Made by a program: the position numbers and the translations under genes
The notes under the pieces: generated by a model
Told to the model about the DNA's origin: nothing
The model's database searches: none
Seen by the model: the letters and a program-made list of their open reading frames with translations, nothing else
Shown here: piece after piece, positions 6,927 to 16,843 of the stretch
How the letters are laid out: each line of letters opens with the position of its first letter
Numbering within the stretch: position 1 is the stretch's first letter
From: JABDII01 sp963815325
Lineage (GTDB): Bacteria > Gemmatimonadota > Gemmatimonadetes > Gemmatimonadales > GWC2-71-9
Length of the DNA stretch: 64,000 nucleotides
Direction of reading: 5' to 3'
Assembly (NCBI GenBank): GCA_963815325.1
Contig: CAWFGG010000008.1
Coordinates: 157,429 to 221,428, forward strand

Positions 6927-9065
6927 ATGAGCGCGCGTGGCATGCCACATCGGCTCCGTGCCTCGATCACGGTTGCAGGTGCCGCGCTCACGTTCGGGGC
7001 TTTGCCTCTCGCTGCGCAGGAAACCCCGCTGGTCGTCCGCCAGCTCAACTTCGAGGGCAATCGAGCCATCCACGAGTTGACGCTGCGGACCGTGATCGGC
7101 ACGACCAACTCGAGTTGGTTTGCGCGCAGCGGGTTGGTTCGATGGATCGGGCTCGGGGAGAAGCGCTACTTCGATGAGCGCGAATTCCAGCGCGATGTGC
7201 TGCGCCTGACCCTACTGTATCGCAAGAGCGGCTACCTCGACGTCGGCGTTGACACGGTCGTCGTGCGGAAGCCTCAGGATGTTTACCTCACGATCCGAAT
7301 CGACGAAGGTCAGCCGATTCGTGTGACGCAACTCGATGTTACCGGTACCGACACGGTGCCTGAGCCTCGCAAGATCGTCCAAGACCTGCCGCTCCGCGTT
7401 GGGGATCCGTTCAATCGCTTTCTGATGCAGGCATCAGCCGACACCATCGTCCGCCGGCTGCAGAACCGCGGGTATCCGTCCGCCGAAGTGTTCGTGAGTT
7501 TCGATATGGACAAGGCGGCGCGAGCCACGACGGTCGGACTCGATGTGTATCCCGGACTTCGCAGCACCGTGGGGGACGTGTCGGTGACCGGAGTTCGGGC
7601 GGTCGATTCGTCGGTCGTCTTGTCTCTGCTCGCCACCCGCGAAGGGAATCCCTTTTCTCAGGGGGATCTGTTTCGCAGCCAGCGAAACCTCTATCAGACC
7701 GAGTTGTTCAGTTTTGCGTCGGTGGGGATCGACAGTGCGCACTTCGATGCCGGGGTTCCACGGGTCCCACTGTTGGTCCAGGTCAATGAGGGGCGCTTCC
7801 ACCGGGTGCGCTCCGGCATTGGTTTCGGAACCGATGATTGCTTCCGCCTTGGCGCTGGATGGACCGCGCGGAACTTCATTGGCGGGGGTCAGGTCCTGGA
7901 CGTGTCCGGGCGGATTTCAAAGATCGGGGTTGGCAGCCCATTCGATTGGAAGCTGGAAGAGAACGTCGTCTGTGGTGCCTTGCGCGACGACTCCATTGCC
8001 TCGGCCAAGGTGAACTACAACGCGACGATCTCGCTCCGCCGCCCGGCGTTTCTCTCGCCCCAGAACACGGCCACCATCGCACTCTTCGCCGAGCGACGAT
8101 CGTCGTTCAACGTCTATCGCCGGGAGGAAATTGGCTTCAGCCTGGGGCTCAGCCGGGAAACCCGGGCGCGGATTCCCCTGAACTTCACCTATCGCCTGTC
8201 CTATGGGCAGACCGATGCGAATGCCGCCAATTTCTGTGCCTTCTTCAACACCTGCTTGCTGGCGGATATTCGGCAGCTGAAAGATCGCCGGATTCTCGCC
8301 ACGTTCACCACGTCCGCCACGGCATCCAGAACCAACAACCCGCTCGACCCGTCTCGCGGCTTTGTCGCGAGCGGCGAGTTCACCCACAGTTCGCGCTTCA
8401 TTGGCTCCTCCTCACAACAGCAATTCAATCGCGTGGTCGGCGATATCGCCTGGTACCGGCCGATCGGTCGCGGCGTGGTCCTGAGCTGGCGGATCCGGGG
8501 CGGTTTGATCTTTGCTCCCACGGTAGACTTCAGGTCCAACTCGCTGAACTTCGTGCCTCCGGAGCAGCGCTTCTACGCCGGCGGCCCGAACGACGTCCGT
8601 GGGTACGATCGGAATGAGCTCGGACCCGTCGTCTACGTCATTCCATCCGCCAGCGTGAACCGGGACTCGGCCGGTGCGGTCGTCGGCTTCGACTCGACCA
8701 GAGTCCGGTTCTCGGCGACCGGGGGCAACACGCTCATCGTCGGGAACCTCGAAATCCGCGTGCCCTCGCCCATTTTCCGGACCCGGCTCCGCTTTGCCGC
8801 TTTCGTCGACGCGGGCGGACTCTGGCAGCGGGGAGCGACGGATGTGGCGCCGGCCGTGCTCAGGCTCACACCCGGCATTGGACTGCGGGTCGCAACGCCG
8901 CTGGGGCCCGCGCGGCTCGATGTGGCGTACAACCCGTACAAACTCCCGAGCGGCCCTCTGTTCGAGAGCACGCCGAATGGTGAGCTGCTGCCGCTGCCGG
9001 ATCCCTTCGTCCGTGACCGGGGCCGGCGCTACTCCGTGCACTTTTCCGTCGGGCAGGCGTTCTGA
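6927..9065 (+). CDS. BamA/TamA family outer membrane protein (Omp85)
   Basis: The 712-residue product has a signal peptide ending near PLAAQ and POTRA-like repeats in the first 300 residues (LVVRQLNFEGNRAI, IRVTQLDVTGTDTV, STVGDVSVTGV). A C-terminal 16-strand-type barrel carries the conserved loop motif VRGYDRNELGP and ends in a terminal phenylalanine (SVGQAF), the usual barrel-insertion signal. Omp85 proteins insert barrels into the outer membrane. The adjacent tamB, overlapping by one base, suggests this is the TamA-like partner rather than the cell's BamA. I chose the ATG at 6927, which gives a sensible signal peptide. Confidence 0.9.
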   Translation: MSARGMPHRLRASITVAGAALTFGALPLAAQETPLVVRQLNFEGNRAIHELTLRTVIGTTNSSWFARSGLVRWIGLGEKRYFDEREFQRDVLRLTLLYRKSGYLDVGVDTVVVRKPQDVYLTIRIDEGQPIRVTQLDVTGTDTVPEPRKIVQDLPLRVGDPFNRFLMQASADTIVRRLQNRGYPSAEVFVSFDMDKAARATTVGLDVYPGLRSTVGDVSVTGVRAVDSSVVLSLLATREGNPFSQGDLFRSQRNLYQTELFSFASVGIDSAHFDAGVPRVPLLVQVNEGRFHRVRSGIGFGTDDCFRLGAGWTARNFIGGGQVLDVSGRISKIGVGSPFDWKLEENVVCGALRDDSIASAKVNYNATISLRRPAFLSPQNTATIALFAERRSSFNVYRREEIGFSLGLSRETRARIPLNFTYRLSYGQTDANAANFCAFFNTCLLADIRQLKDRRILATFTTSATASRTNNPLDPSRGFVASGEFTHSSRFIGSSSQQQFNRVVGDIAWYRPIGRGVVLSWRIRGGLIFAPTVDFRSNSLNFVPPEQRFYAGGPNDVRGYDRNELGPVVYVIPSASVNRDSAGAVVGFDSTRVRFSATGGNTLIVGNLEIRVPSPIFRTRLRFAAFVDAGGLWQRGATDVAPAVLRLTPGIGLRVATPLGPARLDVAYNPYKLPSGPLFESTPNGELLPLPDPFVRDRGRRYSVHFSVGQAF

Positions 9066-11778
9066 TGCGCCGCCGTGTCGCCCACTTCCTCTTCGTGACG
9101 CTTCTGGGAGCCTTGGCCCTGGTGCTGGGAACGGTCACGGCCATGACCGCGAGCTCGCCCGGCCGAGGACTGCTTGCCCGGCTGGTCTCGGATCAGTTGG
9201 GACGGAGCCTTCGGGGGGAATTCCAGTTCGGAGCCATCTCGGGCTCGTTCATTCGCGACCTCACCCTGACGGACGTCACGATCCGGGATACGAGCGGTGC
9301 ACTCCTCGCGGACCTCCCCACCGTGGAGGTGACCTACAACCTGGCGCAGTTGCTTGCCGGGCAGATCGTGATGCGGAGTGTGGCGCTGCGGAACCCAACG
9401 GTGCACATCACCAAGCGCACGTCCGGTCGGATGAACTACGAGGAGGTACTCCGGTTGGGCGAAGGGCCGCCGGGAGGGCCTTCGCCGTTTGTCCAGTTCC
9501 GTGATCTGCATATCGTGAACGGGCTGGTGCGCATTTCCGTTCCCTGGTCTCCCTCCGCAGACCCAAGCAGCGACGCGGGGCGCGCCGAGTTGGCGCGGGA
9601 ACAGGCCAAGCCCGGACGTGTCATCGAGCAAGCGCCGGACGGCCTCCGGCGGATCATCACCGTTTCCCAGGTCACCACGCGGCTTCCGAACGTGTGGGCC
9701 AGTATGCCTGACCGCCGGCCCCTCACGGTAGACATCGACTCGCTGGCCGCGATCCTGAGCGACCCGGCCGTCGACATCCGGCACATCCGCGGCCGGATCC
9801 AGGTCAAGGGCGATAGCCTGATCTTCGCCGTGGAATCAGGTGCCCTGGCCAATTCACGGATGTCCGGTGGAGGAGTCCTGACCTGGCCGGAAGGGCCAAT
9901 CCAGTATGACATCGGCCTCGACATGACGCAGCTGGATCTGGCCGACATCCGTTGGATTTCACCTGATTTTCCGAACCTCTCGGGGCGCGGTGTCCTGGCG
10001 GCACGAACCGAGACGCCGACTCGCACCGCGTTTGCCTTGCGCGATCTGTCGTTGCAGGGGCCCGACGGAGGTATCGCCGGGGTCGTCACCATTCTCGACG
10101 ACGACCGGCGGGGTCTCGGGGTGCGGGATATGCGGCTCCGGCTCGACCGGCTCACCCTCGACGCCATTCGGCCGTACCTCGACACGCTGCCCTTGAACGG
10201 CACGTTGACGGGCTTGGTGGCCGGCGACGGATACCAGGATCGCATGGTCGTCGAACTCGACTGGAACTTTGCCGACTACCGCCTGCCGGAGCGGCCGACC
10301 AGCGAGATCGTCGGGGAGGGCGTTGTCCAGCTCGCGGGCCCCAATGGCATGGTGTTCGACAGCTTCACCGTCCACCGCTCGGACGTCGCGCTCGAAACCG
10401 TGCGGCTGCTCATTCCCGCGGTCAGCCTCTTTGGCCGCCTCGAAGCCACAGGCCAGATCAGCGGCCCATGGCGAAACACCACCTTCCTCGGCCACGCGCG
10501 CCACCGCGATGGCGCGCGGCCGGCAAGCGAGCTCGATGGCCGGGTGCGGTTCGATTCACGCGGTGACACGCTCGGCCTTGCGGTAGACGTCGTTTTGTCA
10601 CCGCTGTCGTTCGAGGGGATCCGGCGGGGATTCCCTTCGCTCAGCGCGACCGGGTCCTTGCGTGGCCCCGTTCGGCTGGAGGGCAATCTCGCCCGGGTGG
10701 CGGTCGACGCCGACGTCCGCGGTGAGCTTGGCCACGTGCGAGTGCTGGGGCCCGCGACGATACTCCTCCCGAAATGGGGCGGGGACTCACTGAACGTCAC
10801 CTTCGAATCGCTCGACCTGGCCGTCGCCCGAGGGTCCGGGCCGGCGACTGCCTTGCGCGGCACCGCGACCATCCAGGGTGTCGTGGATTCCGCCGGATGG
10901 CCCGAGGGCACGCTCGCCCTATCGCTCGGGCCGAGCCGGATCCGCGAGGTATCTCTGGACTCCGCATCGGTGCTCGTCGCGGTGCGGGACAGCGTGGTGC
11001 GCCTCGATACCCTGAACGTCATCTTCCCCAAGGGTGGCCTCACTGGCTCCGGGACCCTCGGGTGGCGACGGCCACACACCGGAACGATGACGTTCGTCAT
11101 GGGGACGGACAGCCTCACCGTCTTCGATTCGCTGGTCACCGCCCTCGGCCTCGAACGCGATAGCGCCGCCGCGGCGAGCCCGCTGCGCGGTCTGGTGCAG
11201 GCGACGCTCCAGATGCGGGGCGCACTGGATACGCTGCTCGTGAGCGGCACGTTTGCCATGACCGACGTCTCGCGCGGCACGCTTCGCGCGCCGTCGGTTG
11301 TTGGCACGCTGACGTGGCTCGGCGGCGCCAGGCCGCAGCTCTCCACCGAAATCGATGCAGACTCCCTCCATGTCGGGCGGCTCCAGTTCCAGCGAGTCCG
11401 AGCTGCCGTGAGCGGCCGGTCCGACTCCCTCCAATGGACCGGCGGTGTCCACATTGGCGATTTGTCCGACCTGGCGCTCGACGGTCGATGGGTCAAGCGC
11501 GACAGCACCGTGGTCTGGACATTGGATAGAATCGATGCGCAACTGGCCAGGCATCGGTGGGGGCTCGCCGCGCCTGCGGTTCTGACCGAGGTCGGCGCTC
11601 AGCGGACGCTCGCGCCAGTTGAACTCTGGGCAACGGACGGGTCCGCCACGATCCGGGCATCGGGGGCGCTCCCGAATCCGTCAGGCGGCTCGCTGACGGT
11701 GGAAGCGCTGGGCATCGAGTTGCAGGACATCTACGGGCTGCTCCAACGTGATACCAGCGCCGTGCGTGGTGTCGCTGG
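9065..11778 (+). CDS. tamB: TamB-like translocation/assembly protein, N-terminal part (frameshifted)
   Basis: This is the first 900 or so residues of a TamB-like (formerly DUF490) envelope-spanning protein. It starts with an uncleaved N-terminal membrane anchor (FLFVTLLGALALVLGTVTAM). Long beta-rich repeats follow (GQIVMRSVALRNPTVHI, FVQFRDLHIVNGLVRI), as in AsmA/VPS13-like lipid-transport grooves. Its ATG overlaps the stop of the Omp85 gene. Around 11750-11778 the coherent sequence jumps to the next frame. The old frame stays open to 13120, but past about 11778 it reads as low-complexity R/G/H-rich nonsense. The TamB C-terminal domain is in the other frame. Together 9065-13478 is a multiple of three plus one, so one extra base (or two missing) separates the halves. 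Confidence 0.82.
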
Positions 11779-13478
11779 GCGGCAATCTCGAGATCGGCGG
11801 CTCGCGGGCGGCGCCCACCATCCGCGGCACCGTGACCCTGGCGGATGCCGTCTTGGGCGACTTTCGGGGGCCCTTTGCCCAGGGCATCGTCAATTACGCC
11901 GACAAACGCCTCGAGGCCAACCTGCTGCTCTGGAAGACGGGGGAGCCGGTCGTGGAGATCGAGGCCCAGCTGCCCCTCGATCTGGCCTTCATGGGGGTCG
12001 AGAATCGTCAGCTACCTGGTCCGCTGTCGGTCCGGGTGCTCGGGGACAGCGTGGATTTGGGCGTCTTCGAGGCCTTCACAGCCAACGCGCGGAATCTCCG
12101 CGGCAGGCTCGATGCCGATGCCCGGATCGCCGGCACGTGGGACGCGCCGAGGTTGGAAGGCTTTGTCGAGGTCAGGCAAGGCAGGGCGGACATTCCGGCT
12201 CTCGGCGTCAAGTACACCGGCATCGTCGGCCGAGCCCATCTGACCGGCGATTCGGTGGTGGTGGATTCCCTCCATCTCACGAGCGGAGGGGGGCGGCTCG
12301 ACATTGCCGGTGGTCTCCGGCTGGAGAATTTGACCCGCCCCGTGCTCAACCTCGATCTCGTGGCGAATCGGTTCCGCGCCATCGACGTGCGCGCGTTCCT
12401 CACGCTCACAGTCAGCGGGCGGGTCCGGCTGACGGGCCCGGTCTACCAGGCAACCCTGACCGGGCGAGCGACCGCAACCCAGGGCGCGCTCTACTTTGCC
12501 GACCTGGTGACGAAGCAGATCATCAATTTGGAGGATCCGTCCAACGCCGACTTGATCGATCTCAGCATCATCGGCGAGCGCAGGCTTGGCACGAATTTCC
12601 AGAATCGTTTCCTCGACTCACTGCGCATCGAGGACTTCGAGCTAGCCGTGCGGGAAGATTTTTGGCTCCGGTCGAACGAAGCGAACATCCAACTCGAAGG
12701 CTCGGTGCGCGTCAACAAGGTCCGCAAGAACTATCGGTGGGATGGAACCCTGAATGCCGTGCGCGGCACGTACACGCTCAAGGCACAATTTGTCACCCGC
12801 GGGTTCGACGTGCAGCGAGGGACCGTCCGTTATTTCGGCACCCCCGACCTCAATGCCGACCTGGACATCGAGGCCCAGCACATCGTCCAGCCGTTCGATC
12901 GGAGCGAGGAGATTCCGGTGATCGCCAAGATTACCGGAACCCTTCAGGTGCCGAAGCTCACGCTCGAATCGCCGATCCGGCCTCCGATTTCCGAAACCGA
13001 TCTCTTCAGCTACCTGATGTTCGGCCGGCCGTCGTACAGCCTGTCCGAGACACCACAAGGGAATCAAAGCCAACTCTTCCAGTCTGTCTTGCTCTACTTC
13101 TCGAGCGCGTTGTCCAGTGAGATCGAACGGACCCTCATCTCCGATCTCGGTGTGCCCATCGACTTCGTGGAGATTCGCCCCGGCCTCAGTGGAAGCTCGA
13201 CCTTCGGGACCAGCGCCCAGGCGACTCAGCTCGCGGCCGGCTGGCAGATCGGGCGGAGCACGTTCCTGACCTTCAACGCAGGCGTGTGCCCGAATCAGAA
13301 CTTGTTGAGCTATCGCCGGCTGGGGGCGAGTCTCGAGTATCGATTCTCCCGGTCGTGGCGATCCCAACTCAGTCTCGAGCCTGTCCAGACGTGCATCGCG
13401 ACGCAGCAAAGCGACGCGCTTGGCGTGCCGGCTCGATACCAAGTCGGGTTTGATCTCCTGTGGGAACGGGAGTACTGA
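11748..13478 (+). CDS. tamB: TamB-like protein, C-terminal domain (frameshifted continuation)
   Basis: In frame 3 the TamB protein continues with VVSLGGNLEIGGSR and GTVTLADAVLGDFRGPFA. It ends with the conserved TamB C-terminal domain, including RGTYTLKAQFVTRGFDVQRG, SETDLFSYLMFGRPSY and a terminal barrel-like stretch closing with FDLLWEREY. The open frame starts at a GTG at 11748 that has no reason to be a genuine start; I read it as the rest of the preceding gene. The full protein would be about 1,470 residues, a normal TamB length. It may be a real mutation or a sequence error; the domain itself is fully intact. Confidence 0.82.
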   Translation: MIPAPCVVSLGGNLEIGGSRAAPTIRGTVTLADAVLGDFRGPFAQGIVNYADKRLEANLLLWKTGEPVVEIEAQLPLDLAFMGVENRQLPGPLSVRVLGDSVDLGVFEAFTANARNLRGRLDADARIAGTWDAPRLEGFVEVRQGRADIPALGVKYTGIVGRAHLTGDSVVVDSLHLTSGGGRLDIAGGLRLENLTRPVLNLDLVANRFRAIDVRAFLTLTVSGRVRLTGPVYQATLTGRATATQGALYFADLVTKQIINLEDPSNADLIDLSIIGERRLGTNFQNRFLDSLRIEDFELAVREDFWLRSNEANIQLEGSVRVNKVRKNYRWDGTLNAVRGTYTLKAQFVTRGFDVQRGTVRYFGTPDLNADLDIEAQHIVQPFDRSEEIPVIAKITGTLQVPKLTLESPIRPPISETDLFSYLMFGRPSYSLSETPQGNQSQLFQSVLLYFSSALSSEIERTLISDLGVPIDFVEIRPGLSGSSTFGTSAQATQLAAGWQIGRSTFLTFNAGVCPNQNLLSYRRLGASLEYRFSRSWRSQLSLEPVQTCIATQQSDALGVPARYQVGFDLLWEREY

Positions 13479-13480
13479 CC

Positions 13481-14392
13481 GTGACGCGCGTGCTCCTCAT
13501 CACCAACCCGGCCGCGGCGCGAACTCAGCCCACCGCGGTGCAAGCGGTGGTGGACGTGCTCGGGTCTGCCGGATGGATGGTAGAGGTCGTTGCCACGGGC
13601 GGTCCGGGGGATGCCAAGAGTCTCGCGGCCCAAGGTGTGTCGGACGGCATGGATCTGGTCGCGGTCTTCGGCGGGGACGGCACAACCATGCAGGCCGCCG
13701 GTGCGTTGGTGGGCACGGACGTTCGCCTGGGGCTCATCCCGGGTGGCACAGGTAATCTGCTGGCCGGGAACCTCCGCGTCCCGACCTCCCCGGCCCGGGC
13801 CGCCGAGGCTTTGGTGGCGGGGCAATCGCGCGCGTTCGACCTCGGCCGAATGGAACGCACGGACGGGGTTCATTACTTCGCGGTGGCATGCGGTGCCGGG
13901 TACGATGCCCGGGTGATGGCCGAGACTTCGGCCGCCCTCAAGCACAAATGGGGCATGGCCGCCTATGTCGCGACCACCTTTCGCTTGATGGCCGATCTGC
14001 GAAGCGCGACCCACCTCATCACCATTGACGGCGCCGAGTATGAAGCACATGCCGCGATCGTGCTTGTGGCAAACTGCGCCGAGGTCATTCCTCCGTTTGT
14101 GAAATTCGGACACGGCATTTCCCCCGAGGATGGGGAATTGGACGTCATCGTGCTCCGGGCCGACAGCTTTCGCGAGAGCGTCAGTGCGGTGTGGGAACTG
14201 CTCCGCCAGCGGGGTGGACAGTCACCCAATGGAGGGCGGGTGGGGTATGCCCGTGGGCGAGATATTCGGGTCGAGACCACGCCGGCGCAGCCGGTACAGC
14301 TGGACGGGGAACCCGGAGGCTATACCCCATTCCGCGCAACGGTGGTTCCCGGCGCCGTACGGATCATGGTCCCACGGACCAAGACGGATTGA
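13481..14392 (+). CDS. Diacylglycerol/lipid kinase (YegS/DgkB family)
   Basis: This 303-residue protein has the catalytic-domain motifs of the DAGK superfamily: ITNPAAA near the N-terminus, VFGGDGT around residue 60 and IPGGTGNLLA around residue 83. The C-terminal domain contains DGEPGG-like sequence near the end. Family members phosphorylate diacylglycerol, sphingosine-like or other lipids. I prefer the GTG at 13481, preceded by GGGAG eight bases upstream and just after the TamB stop, over an in-frame GTG at 13460 inside tamB. Location after tamA/tamB fits membrane lipid homeostasis, but the actual substrate is unknown. Confidence 0.88.
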   Translation: MTRVLLITNPAAARTQPTAVQAVVDVLGSAGWMVEVVATGGPGDAKSLAAQGVSDGMDLVAVFGGDGTTMQAAGALVGTDVRLGLIPGGTGNLLAGNLRVPTSPARAAEALVAGQSRAFDLGRMERTDGVHYFAVACGAGYDARVMAETSAALKHKWGMAAYVATTFRLMADLRSATHLITIDGAEYEAHAAIVLVANCAEVIPPFVKFGHGISPEDGELDVIVLRADSFRESVSAVWELLRQRGGQSPNGGRVGYARGRDIRVETTPAQPVQLDGEPGGYTPFRATVVPGAVRIMVPRTKTD

Positions 14393-14489
14393 GAGAGTGA
14401 GCAGGACGTCCTTCCCACTGCACCGGACTCACATTGGGCCGGTGTCCAATTCGCGGCGGGAGCTCGCCGACCGCGCATCGAGGTGAGTT

Positions 14490-15845
14490 ATGGTTGGTTC
14501 TGTTTTGCTGATCGATACCGATGTCGACGTGCTCCGCGCCTGCGGGGGCGTACTCGAGGAGACGGGGTACGAGGTGCTTCGGGAGCTGAGCGCAGAGGCA
14601 GCCCTCGAGACGTACGACCGACTGGAGCCCGACGTGGTACTCCTGGATTGGCACTTTGACGGCGAACGCGGTCCGCGACTCCTCGATCAACTGGTTGCGC
14701 GCGGGGCGACCATCGTTCTGACCACCGAGCCCGACAGCGCAGCCGGCGCGGTCCACGGACTCGACCAGGGTGCGGTCGGGCGCCTGGTCAAGCCCGTGTC
14801 AGCACCGGAACTGCTGGCACTCACAGCCAGGGCAGCAGACTACACACGGGTTCGTCGTTTGGAGGGGGCATGTGCCGACAAGATGCGGCCCCTCGGCGGA
14901 CTCGAGGCGCTTGGCACGTCCTCCGCGATGAAGAAACTGGCGCACGAGATCAAGGTACTCGGAAAGAACGACAACACGACCGTGCTCCTCAAGGGAGAGC
15001 GGGGCACCGAAACCCGGCTGGTTGCCCGGCTGATTCACGACTCGAGTCCGCGAGTGTCAGCCCCGTTCGTTGCGGTGCGCTGCAGCGGCCGCAGCGCGAC
15101 AGAGCTCGACTCGGAGCTCTTCGGTCACGAGAAGGGGGCTCATCCCACCGCGGTGAGCCGGCGCCGCGGATGGTTCGAGTTGGTGGGCGCGGGCACCATC
15201 TTGCTCGAGGGCATCGAGGCCCTGGCGCCGGTGCTTCAGCCCAAGCTCCTGCGGGTGCTCGAGACCAAGACGTTCCGCCGCCTCGGCGGTACGCGTGACG
15301 TCACGGCGGACGTTCGCCTCATCGCCTCGACGTCCCACGATCTCGGACCGGCAGTGGACGCGGGGAATTTCCGGAAGGACCTCTACTATCGGTTGAGCGT
15401 CATGGAACTCCCTATTCCGCCAGTTCGCAGACGTTCGCCGGAGGACCGAAGCAAGCTCTTCGCTCATTTCCTCGCGGCCGCGCGCGAACGATATGCCGAG
15501 GGCCCAACGGAGGCTTCGGAAGAGGCGCTCGCACGCCTTCAGGAGTATGAGTGGCGGGGTGGGAACACCATGGAAGTCGCGAATGTCATGGATCGCGCGT
15601 TGTTGCTGGCCATCGAACGGGGGCACGAGATCGTTGAAGTCGGTGATCTTGCCGGAGAGCTCCGGGCGCGCGCCGGATTCGGTGATCGTCGACATACCCC
15701 CATGACATTGGATGAGTTGGAGAAGATCCAGATGGAGCGCACCTTGCGGAGCCATGCGGGGAACCGCACGCGCTCGGCACGCGAGCTTGGCATCTCGCGC
15801 GCAACACTGATCAACAAGATCAAGCGATACAACATCAACGTGTGA
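14490..15845 (+). CDS. NtrC-like response regulator with a degenerate AAA+ domain
   Basis: The 451-residue protein has three parts. A receiver domain (residues 1-115) has acidic residues at 9-11, phospho-acceptor D53 in VVLLDWHF and K101. A sigma54-activator-like AAA+ domain spans about 135-370. A Fis-type helix-turn-helix sits at the end (NRTRSARELGISRATLINKI). The AAA+ domain is clearly inactive by motif. Walker A reads GERGTETR instead of GESGTGKE, the sigma54-contact loop reads GAHPTA instead of GAFTGA, and Walker B reads TILLEGIE instead of TLFLDEIG. The later FRKDLYYRL segment is kept. It probably binds DNA without activating sigma54. A 59-residue zinc protein follows eight bases after its stop. 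Confidence 0.9.
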   Translation: MVGSVLLIDTDVDVLRACGGVLEETGYEVLRELSAEAALETYDRLEPDVVLLDWHFDGERGPRLLDQLVARGATIVLTTEPDSAAGAVHGLDQGAVGRLVKPVSAPELLALTARAADYTRVRRLEGACADKMRPLGGLEALGTSSAMKKLAHEIKVLGKNDNTTVLLKGERGTETRLVARLIHDSSPRVSAPFVAVRCSGRSATELDSELFGHEKGAHPTAVSRRRGWFELVGAGTILLEGIEALAPVLQPKLLRVLETKTFRRLGGTRDVTADVRLIASTSHDLGPAVDAGNFRKDLYYRLSVMELPIPPVRRRSPEDRSKLFAHFLAAARERYAEGPTEASEEALARLQEYEWRGGNTMEVANVMDRALLLAIERGHEIVEVGDLAGELRARAGFGDRRHTPMTLDELEKIQMERTLRSHAGNRTRSARELGISRATLINKIKRYNINV

Positions 15846-15853
15846 GGGACCTC

Positions 15854-16033
15854 ATGGCCGAGACTCACGAACACGACGCGATGGTGTGCCGGGCATGTGG
15901 CCGGGAGGAGCGGGCCTCAGAAGGGTACCCCTGCGTCGACTGTGGCACCTTCGTGTGCCTCATCTGCTATTTTCGTGGGGTGGAGCGCTGCTCGAAATGC
16001 CAGGAGAAGGCAGGTCGGGCGCCCGGCACGTGA
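15854..16033 (+). CDS. Small cysteine-rich zinc-binding protein
   Basis: The 59-residue product contains CRAC, CVDC, then CLIC and CSKC, eight cysteines that could hold two zinc ions in a cross-brace or double zinc ribbon. I chose the ATG at 15854; a GTG at 15842 overlapping the regulator's stop is an alternative. GAGGG lies just upstream. It does not match a family I can name. The tight coupling to the degenerate NtrC-like gene suggests a shared regulatory role, which is inference. Confidence 0.7.
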   Translation: MAETHEHDAMVCRACGREERASEGYPCVDCGTFVCLICYFRGVERCSKCQEKAGRAPGT

Positions 16034-16072
16034 GGTCGGTCTCCAGGCCCGTCACCCAATGCGCATAGGATC

Positions 16073-16771
16073 ATGAAGCGAAAACTGGTGCTCTTCGACA
16101 TCGACGGCACGCTCTTGTTGACGGCAGGCGCCGGTCGCCGGGCCATCACGCAGGCCCTGGCCGAGCAACTCGGTGCCGAACCCGATTTCAGTCTGATCCA
16201 CTTCGATGGGAAAACCGATCCCCAAATCATCGAAGAGCTCCTCCTTGCCGCCGGTGCCACGTCCGAGCCCGCGCCAGGCCAAATCGACTCCTTGTGCACC
16301 CGATACCTCGAACTGCTCGAAGGGGAGTTGGACCTGACCCGCGGGCAAACACAGCTCATGCCCGGTGTCGTCGAGTTACTGGAGCGATTGGATGTCGACA
16401 GCACCGTGGTGCTCGGACTCCTCACCGGCAATCTGGCTCATGGCGCAGATCTCAAGCTGCGGGCCGCAAACCTCGACCCGAGCCGGTTTGCCGTCGGCGC
16501 GTTCGGCTCCGACTCCGCCCGACGGCCCGACCTGCCGGCGATCGCCTCGCGCCGCGCCGAACCGCTCTTCGGGCGCCCCCCGCACGGGGAGGCGGTCGTG
16601 ATCATCGGCGATACCCCTGCCGATATCGAATGCGGCGCCGGCATCGGTGCCAGAGCCATCGCCGTAGCCACGGGAAGTTTCTCGCTGGATGAGCTGTCCG
16701 CCCAACGGCCATACGCTGCCTTTCCTGACCTGAGCGCTACCGACCGTGTCTTGGATGCGATTCTCGGCTGA
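16073..16771 (+). CDS. HAD-superfamily phosphatase
   Basis: This 232-residue protein starts MKRKLVLFDIDGTLL (motif I, DxDGT) and has LGLLTGNL (motif II) and VVIIGDTPADIECG (motif IV). Its all-helical cap lies between motifs I and II. This architecture matches phosphoglycolate phosphatase-like HAD hydrolases, which remove phosphate from small metabolites. The substrate cannot be deduced. A conserved motif-III lysine is not obvious; R/K residues near SDSARRPDL may serve, so assignment within the family is open. Confidence 0.85.
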   Translation: MKRKLVLFDIDGTLLLTAGAGRRAITQALAEQLGAEPDFSLIHFDGKTDPQIIEELLLAAGATSEPAPGQIDSLCTRYLELLEGELDLTRGQTQLMPGVVELLERLDVDSTVVLGLLTGNLAHGADLKLRAANLDPSRFAVGAFGSDSARRPDLPAIASRRAEPLFGRPPHGEAVVIIGDTPADIECGAGIGARAIAVATGSFSLDELSAQRPYAAFPDLSATDRVLDAILG

Positions 16772-16843
16772 TTCCCAGTCGTCCAGCGCACTCCGGAGAT
16801 ACGCCTGCCCCATCGCGGCCGGGCGATCCGCGTGGGGGCGCTG

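Noticed and set aside
11740..11785. Programmed ribosomal frameshift in tamB
   Set aside because: No slippery heptamer or evident downstream structure; similar net +1 events in unrelated genes make indels more likely.
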